A stretch of 64,000 nt of DNA from Lantana camara (taxonomy: Eukaryota > Streptophyta > Magnoliopsida > Lamiales > Verbenaceae). The translations under genes were made by a program, and so were the position numbers. This document shows positions 59,482-64,000 of this stretch, one piece after another. The notes below the pieces were generated by a model. The model was not told where the DNA came from and did no database searches. It saw only the letters and a program-made list of their open reading frames with translations. Positions within the stretch are counted from its first letter, which is position 1. Each line of letters opens with the position of its first letter. The stretch covers positions 45,009,001 to 45,073,000 of the forward strand of contig CM074858.1 of the NCBI GenBank assembly GCA_037501455.1, written 5' to 3'.

Positions 59482-60281
59482 TTACTTCAGCCGACAGTTC
59501 CTCTTGAAATGCCCTTTCTTGCCACAATGGTGGTAAACGTCCTCTCTCTGATCTCTTTTCTTCTTGGTCTTTCTCTTTTTAACCCCTCCTTCGGGATTAA
59601 GAGATCCCTTCTTCTTGGGAACTTTCTTCCCTTTGCCTTTGGAAGGCTTAGAAGAGGAAGTGACCATCATTACTTTGTGATCCTTCTTAATCGTGTCTTT
59701 AGTAGTCACAAGTTAACTAATCAGCTCAGCTACAGTAGCATGAGTATGATTCATTTTGAAGTTTAGCACAAAAGGATTGAATGATGGTGGAAGCGATGCG
59801 AGCAACAAGTCCATAACGAGTACTTCACTTAGTGGAATTTCCATGGAGGTCAGTTTCTCATTCGAAGCAAGAAACTTGAGACCGTGCTCAAGGACACTTG
59901 TACCTTCTTTCATTCTGATATGAAAGAGCTCCTTAGAGGTGTTGTACCTTAAAACACGCTCTTTGGGGCGGTACAATTGCTCGAGATGGTCATAAATCTC
60001 CAAGCGTTTTCCATTGACTCGTGTTGCCTTTGCATGTTCGGAGACATGTTGGCCAACATGAGGCAACAGGCTTGAAGATTGTCTTCAGACCATTTCACAA
60101 TCGCCTCTCTTTCGGCCCGAGTCGGAGCCTCGCCGTCAGCAACAGGCTCTCCCTCGAAGAGAACATATCTTCTCTTTTCATAATCTAAAACAATCTTTAG
60201 ATTTCGAAGCCAATCAGAGTAATTGGGCCCCGTCAACTTTTTTGATTCGAGGATGGATACTAGAGGGTTTTTAGTTGCCAT
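59482..60281 (-). pseudogene. Element E gag, broken
   Basis: Starts at 60281 with MATKNPLVSILESKKLTG and NYSDWLRNLKIVL (Copia gag, UBN2 type). It shifts frame near 60000-60060 to a segment with YDHLEQLYRPKERVLRYNTS, VLEHGLKFLASNEKL and LLLASLPPSFNPFVL, stops near 59710, then continues from 59709 through a Lys-rich stretch to a zinc knuckle reading VYHHCGKKGHFKRNC. The first Cys of the CX2CX4HX4C motif is Tyr (TAC). It ends at the stop at 59482. Confidence 0.88.
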
Positions 60282-60289
60282 TTCAGTTG

Positions 60290-61800
60290 TAGAGAATCAT
60301 AGAACTACAACCTAAATGAAAAACAGAGAAATCATGTGCTTGCTGAATAATAAAGATTATACATATTATCAAGGTCTTTAGAAATATGTTCTCCCACTGT
60401 TTTTAGAAGGCCTATAAATCCCTACGACCTTAGAAGAAATTTATTTTCTCAATGGGTACTAGGATCCTAAGCATTCTTAGTTTTGGACCCACGACTCGTG
60501 AGACATCCAAAGGCCTAAGAATCTATAGGTAGGTACGAATTACCGATTCCATCCCCAAGGAATTCCTAGTAATATTTTTGTATCACTAATCTTTCAATCA
60601 TGGACTCACGACTCGTGAGGCATCCATATCTACTTTAGTCTTAAGCAAGACCCATCAATCATAAGATCTCAACCAAACTTAGTCTGGAACGACCCACGAC
60701 TCGTGAGAGATGGCCCATTCTAAAATGGTCAAGAAATATTAATTACTTAAAGTGATTAATCAGGAAACTAGAATTAATAAGCTACACTAATTACCCCACG
60801 ACTCATGAGACAGCAATTAGTTTCACTTATTAAGTCCTAAATCCTATTGATGGAATGCTAGGAATTTTATTACCGTAATAAAATACCTATTTATTCGAAT
60901 TACTCAATATTTAAGTGGGATTTTTGAATTTCCAGAGGGTTTTCCAGAATGACCTCACCAACATATAATGTTATCCAAATTTTAATTGTCTTGTTTAATG
61001 CAGTTTCACATAAAGTGCATCACAAAAGCAATTAACAGATAACATGTCCTAGCATGATACTAATTATGAGATGATCATGGGTATCCTATCTTATATGTGA
61101 TTATGGGAGCCACTCCATAATCACTAGTTCTAACATTCATGCCACATAAGACAGTTCATATCACATAGGGGTATATAATTTAATGGAAAGCCCTATCTTT
61201 TACATTAATAGAAACCCTCCTAAACGTTTTGAGGGGTCTTCACTTATGGCTATCGTTCTTTAAGTGTTCCTTGTGGATCCTTCTTGCTCCTTGGGTGTTT
61301 GTCTCCAAAATGAAAAGAAGAAACCTCACTTCCTAAGTTCTACTATCTTAACATAAAGTAATATGTCTCAATCTTCATATTGACCCTAGACAAATACACG
61401 GGGCATACCCCGGCCCAAAAACAATAATAAGGAAAGCCACATAATAATCGCATAACAGTACGCACATAAGTAGGGCTCCAGCCCCAATTGAAAACTCGCA
61501 ACTATGGGGCACCGACCCCAATTGAAATCATCCATGTGCAGAATTTAATACATACATAAGGCTAACCCATGATCACCTAAACTAGCATGCTTTCAAAGTG
61601 ATATTTATTATTTTCTCAAAAATTAGAACTTGACTTTAATTCATAAAAATCCCAATTTTATAATTATATCAAAATAAATAATTTTAAAATTAAAATCTAA
61701 TTTTAAATAAAAATAGATTTTACAAAATGGGGTTTTAATGAAACCGAAAACACGAAACGAAAACCGGGCCCAGGAAAGTCCTCACGAGGCGGGAGGCAGT
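60290..61800 (-). other. Element E leader (non-coding)
   Basis: 1.5 kb upstream of E's gag on the minus strand, with no gag-like frame. It holds four near-palindromic repeats (60488-60809), a pair of 'gcaccgaccccaattgaaa/gctccagccccaattgaaa' repeats near 61470-61527, and an AT-rich stretch at 61600-61700. No primer site or minus-strand LTR is found before 61801, where element I begins, so E's 5' LTR is either further right or lost. Confidence 0.6.
60488..60809 (-). repeat. Four dispersed near-palindromes in the E leader
   Basis: cccacgactcgtgag at 60488-60502 and 60693-60707, ctcacgactcgtgag at 60605-60619 (a perfect inverted repeat: CTCACGA/TCGTGAG around one C) and cccacgactcatgag at 60795-60809. 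Start-to-start spacings are 117, 88 and 102 bp. Confidence 0.85.
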
Positions 61801-63002
61801 TGTTAGGAATAGTGCCCTAGAAAGCCGATTCGACGAAATCTTCTTTGGGACTTTCCTTGTATCACAGACAATCTTTGAATAATATACGATTGATTATTAG
61901 CATAGGCAAACACTTCTTTTTATGCCAATACGTGTTTTATGTGTTTCCATGACGTGCGCATGTATTAGAACTCCCCTAATCCATAAAGCTGTTAGGGACT
62001 TTGTCTTTAGGTGAATGACACATGAAACAAGCCCTAACTTAAGACAGGATTAGAAACTACGCCAAGTCGATGAGCCCAACAAACAGTGGGAGTGTTAATA
62101 TGGGTCGATTGAGACTTGCTCGTGGGATTGCGTCCTTAAGAAGGATTATCCTGTTTCATGGGGTGTAAAGTGCATAGTTGATGCCTACGCAATACATGAG
62201 GGTGCTCATTATTAAAACGGGTACACTGAGGTATCCCGCGTGAGAAGATTCCTAAATGGGAAAGGAAGTTTCTATACCTAAAAATAGAAACTTCCAGACT
62301 AGGAAATATCTCACAGGTCAATGGCGTGAGTAAATTAATCCTTTGACTTGAGATTCCATTCATGCTTTGTGGGTAGCTCTGTAGTATTAGGTATAAGCTT
62401 TAAAGGGTGTCGCCTTAGACAACTGATTCAAGGCTTATGCTGGGGCTACACAAGTGGCACATGGACGCATATGAGAATCAACAAAGGACGTACACTTGCT
62501 GTAAATCAAGAAGAACTCTTATTGCATAAGTCGTTCATATGCCATCCTAAACCCTCGGCCGAGGTAGTGGATCAAGACATCAAGAAGGGTTTCTTGGATT
62601 GAGTTCAAATGGATATGAAATGAACTTAGCTTTAAGATTGAGATTAGTAGGGCTCTCATTATTCCCATGCCCTAGATCTTAATCGAGAGATGGGTTGGTA
62701 GGAGGACCGTACCTCATAACTGTCATTGACTGAAAGGTTCTTTCGAATATATATTCATTGTTCGGGTAGGGGTCATACACCTGTTGCTAGATTATAGTCG
62801 TATGATCTGTGAACTAATAAAGCGTATTAGTCTCACTGCTAACTGAAAATGAACCTAAAGGGTCACACACAAATGCCGAATTCAAAGGGTAATGAAGGAA
62901 AGATCAAATAGTTGATCAAAACGAGACCACATGTGTAAAGTACACGTGTGGCATGTGAGCATGGTTTTGGGCGTGTGGTCCGATTGAATAATTGGACCAT
63001 AT

Positions 63003-63210
63003 GTTAATTAATTGGAGAATTAATTATAAAGCCCAAATATAATTAATTAGGAGAATTAATTATAAATCCCTAATATAATTAATTACGAGAATTAATTATG
63101 AAGCCAAATAAAATTAATTAGAGAATTGATTTTAGCCCGTTAGAATTAATTAAGAATTAATTCTAAAGCCCTTCATGGAATTAATTGAGAGAATTAATTC
63201 TAAGTATTTA
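63003..63210 (+). repeat. Repeated aattaatta/gagaattaatta units in LTR I
   Basis: About six loose repeats of aattaatta-N-gagaattaattataaa-type, separated by 'gcccaaat/tccctaat/gccaaata'. Similar AT-rich aattaatta motifs occur in the E LTR near 22230-22340 and 22555-22590. They can pair with each other. Confidence 0.7.
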
Positions 63211-63526
63211 AGTATTTAAGTGTTTAATTATTTAGTTGTTTTAATTTGATTAGAATAAATAAATAAATAAATACTAAATATCTTCTATTTATTATTCTAG
63301 TAAATATTAATTCTAATATGATTAGAATAAATGTTATTAGAATAAGATATTTAATTATTGTTAGAATAATTAAATATTCCTAATTTGATCTGGAGCTCTT
63401 TTCTAGAAGGAATAGATATCTTATTTTGAATAAAGACTTCTATTACTTGGAGAGAAAGAAAATAGAAGAAAAAGTCAAAGTTGGAATCCAATTAAAATTA
63501 GAATAAGGGGTTCGAAACCCTAGCCC

Positions 63527-63537
63527 CTATTTATAGG
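63527..63537 (+). promoter_or_regulatory. TATA box candidate in LTR I
   Basis: ctatttatagg, about 425 bp before the LTR end, matches in position the TATAAATA of the E LTR. Transcription would then start near 63560. Confidence 0.45.
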
Positions 63538-63953
63538 CTAAGGTGTTCGAATTTTTCTCTTCACGCGTGAACAAAGGGATCACGTAATCCACGATGACTT
63601 CAATAATTTGGGAGAATTCTCTTGCTCTCTTTCTTCTCGTTTTATGTTTCTTTCTTTACACATGTTATATCGCTAGCACTTCCCTAACATGATTTGAATC
63701 TAGATTGGTGTGGATTATTACTCTAGAGGAAACCTACTTTGGAATCTGAAGTAGAAAGAATCTTTCAAGGGACAAGGGTTTCCATTACCGCATGAAGCGC
63801 GTTTGAGGGCGGCTCAAAACGTGTCAAGAAAGCGACAATTCTTGTAAGTTCTTGAATCCCTAAGATTAGAAATAGAAATTGTAAGTCCGGTCTTGCTTTT
63901 TGGGAAAATTTTTATATTCCGCTGCGCTTTCTGATCGTGTATTTCCTAACAAG

Positions 63954-63965
63954 TGGCATCAGAAC
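63954..63965 (+). other. Element I primer binding site
   Basis: tggcatcagaac, a two-mismatch version of the Met-tRNA site TGGTATCAGAGC, two bases after the LTR. Confidence 0.65.
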
Positions 63966-64000
63966 CACCTTGCAAGGTCTATTTCTAATCTGTCTTTTAA

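Larger units (their letters stand above)
21616..61800 (-). mobile_element. Element E: decayed Ty1/Copia element, interrupted by D and F
   Basis: Reading down the minus strand: leader (61800-60290), gag (60281-59482), protease (about 59470-59239), [F inserted, target duplication CGAAT], integrase (about 32600-31330), reverse transcriptase (31290-30216), RNase H (30215-29720), polypurine tract, then a 3' LTR split by D. The domain order PR-INT-RT-RH is diagnostic of Copia. Every domain has stops or frameshifts. The 5' LTR is not seen before element I begins at 61801. Confidence 0.9.
61801..63951 (+). repeat. Element I 5' LTR (Copia), 2151 bp
   Basis: Starts TGTTAGGAATAGTGCCCT and ends ATTTCCTAACA, followed by a primer-site-like sequence, so it is the 5' LTR of a plus-strand Copia element that continues past the window. 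It is related to the E LTR but clearly diverged and in opposite orientation. A TATA candidate (ctatttatagg) is at 63527-63537. The left flank is GCAGT (61796-61800); its partner is not visible. Confidence 0.85.

Noticed and set aside
62136..62602. Frames of 75 and 84 residues in LTR I as a gene
   Set aside because: They lie inside the Copia LTR and show no motif.

Overview
The window is plant nuclear DNA, most likely from a dicot, taken from heterochromatin or an intergenic repeat region. The basis is the families present: chromodomain-bearing Ty3/Gypsy elements of the Tekay type, Ty1/Copia elements, initiator-Met-tRNA primer sites, very long LTRs and high AT content. I found no host protein gene, no rRNA gene and no tRNA gene. 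Essentially every base can be assigned to an LTR retrotransposon or its relic. Elements are named here by letter.

Layout, outermost to innermost. Z (+) contributes the last codons of pol and a 3' LTR (1-3735). Z sits in A (-), a decayed Tekay-like gag-protease remnant plus an LTR fragment (3736-5540). B (-) is inserted in A's LTR: LTR 5541-9024, then a non-coding interior (9025-10457 and 20864-21615) that runs out of view. Two elements sit in B. C (-, 10458-20863) is a complete, young, non-coding element with 3943-bp LTRs and target duplication ACAAC. E (-, 21616-61800) is a decayed Copia element. E is itself interrupted by D (+, 23432-29517, target duplication TCATC), by F (+, 32621-59230, target duplication CGAAT) and at its leader by I (+, from 61801). 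F, a Copia element with a large internal deletion, carries H (-, 36371-47608, target duplication AGTTC; a second C-family non-coding element) in its interior and G (+, 47871-58323, target duplication CATAT) in its 3' LTR. G is a nearly complete Tekay-type Gypsy element disabled by one stop codon and one single-base frameshift.

Working relationships. B, C and H have 3.5-4.0 kb LTRs, a primer site and/or polypurine tract, but no recognisable gag or pol: the LARD-like (non-autonomous) architecture. They would need proteins supplied in trans. Z, whose pol end and polypurine junction almost match those of C and H, is the best candidate in view for the autonomous partner family; G is a more distant relative.

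Most interesting structure. (1) All five long-LTR Gypsy families (Z, B, C/H, D, G) carry a mid-LTR cluster of short GC-rich hairpins whose arms differ between families while the G/C-rich core is kept. (2) B, C and H also carry a regularly spaced hairpin array just inside the 3' LTR. (3) The same LTRs share aligned splice-donor-like and acceptor-like sites, suggesting spliced LTR transcripts with the hairpin cluster inside the first candidate intron. (4) D is bounded by a perfect target duplication yet its two termini belong to different LTR types. These four are inferences from reading the sequence; alignment, RNA folding and RNA-seq were not available.
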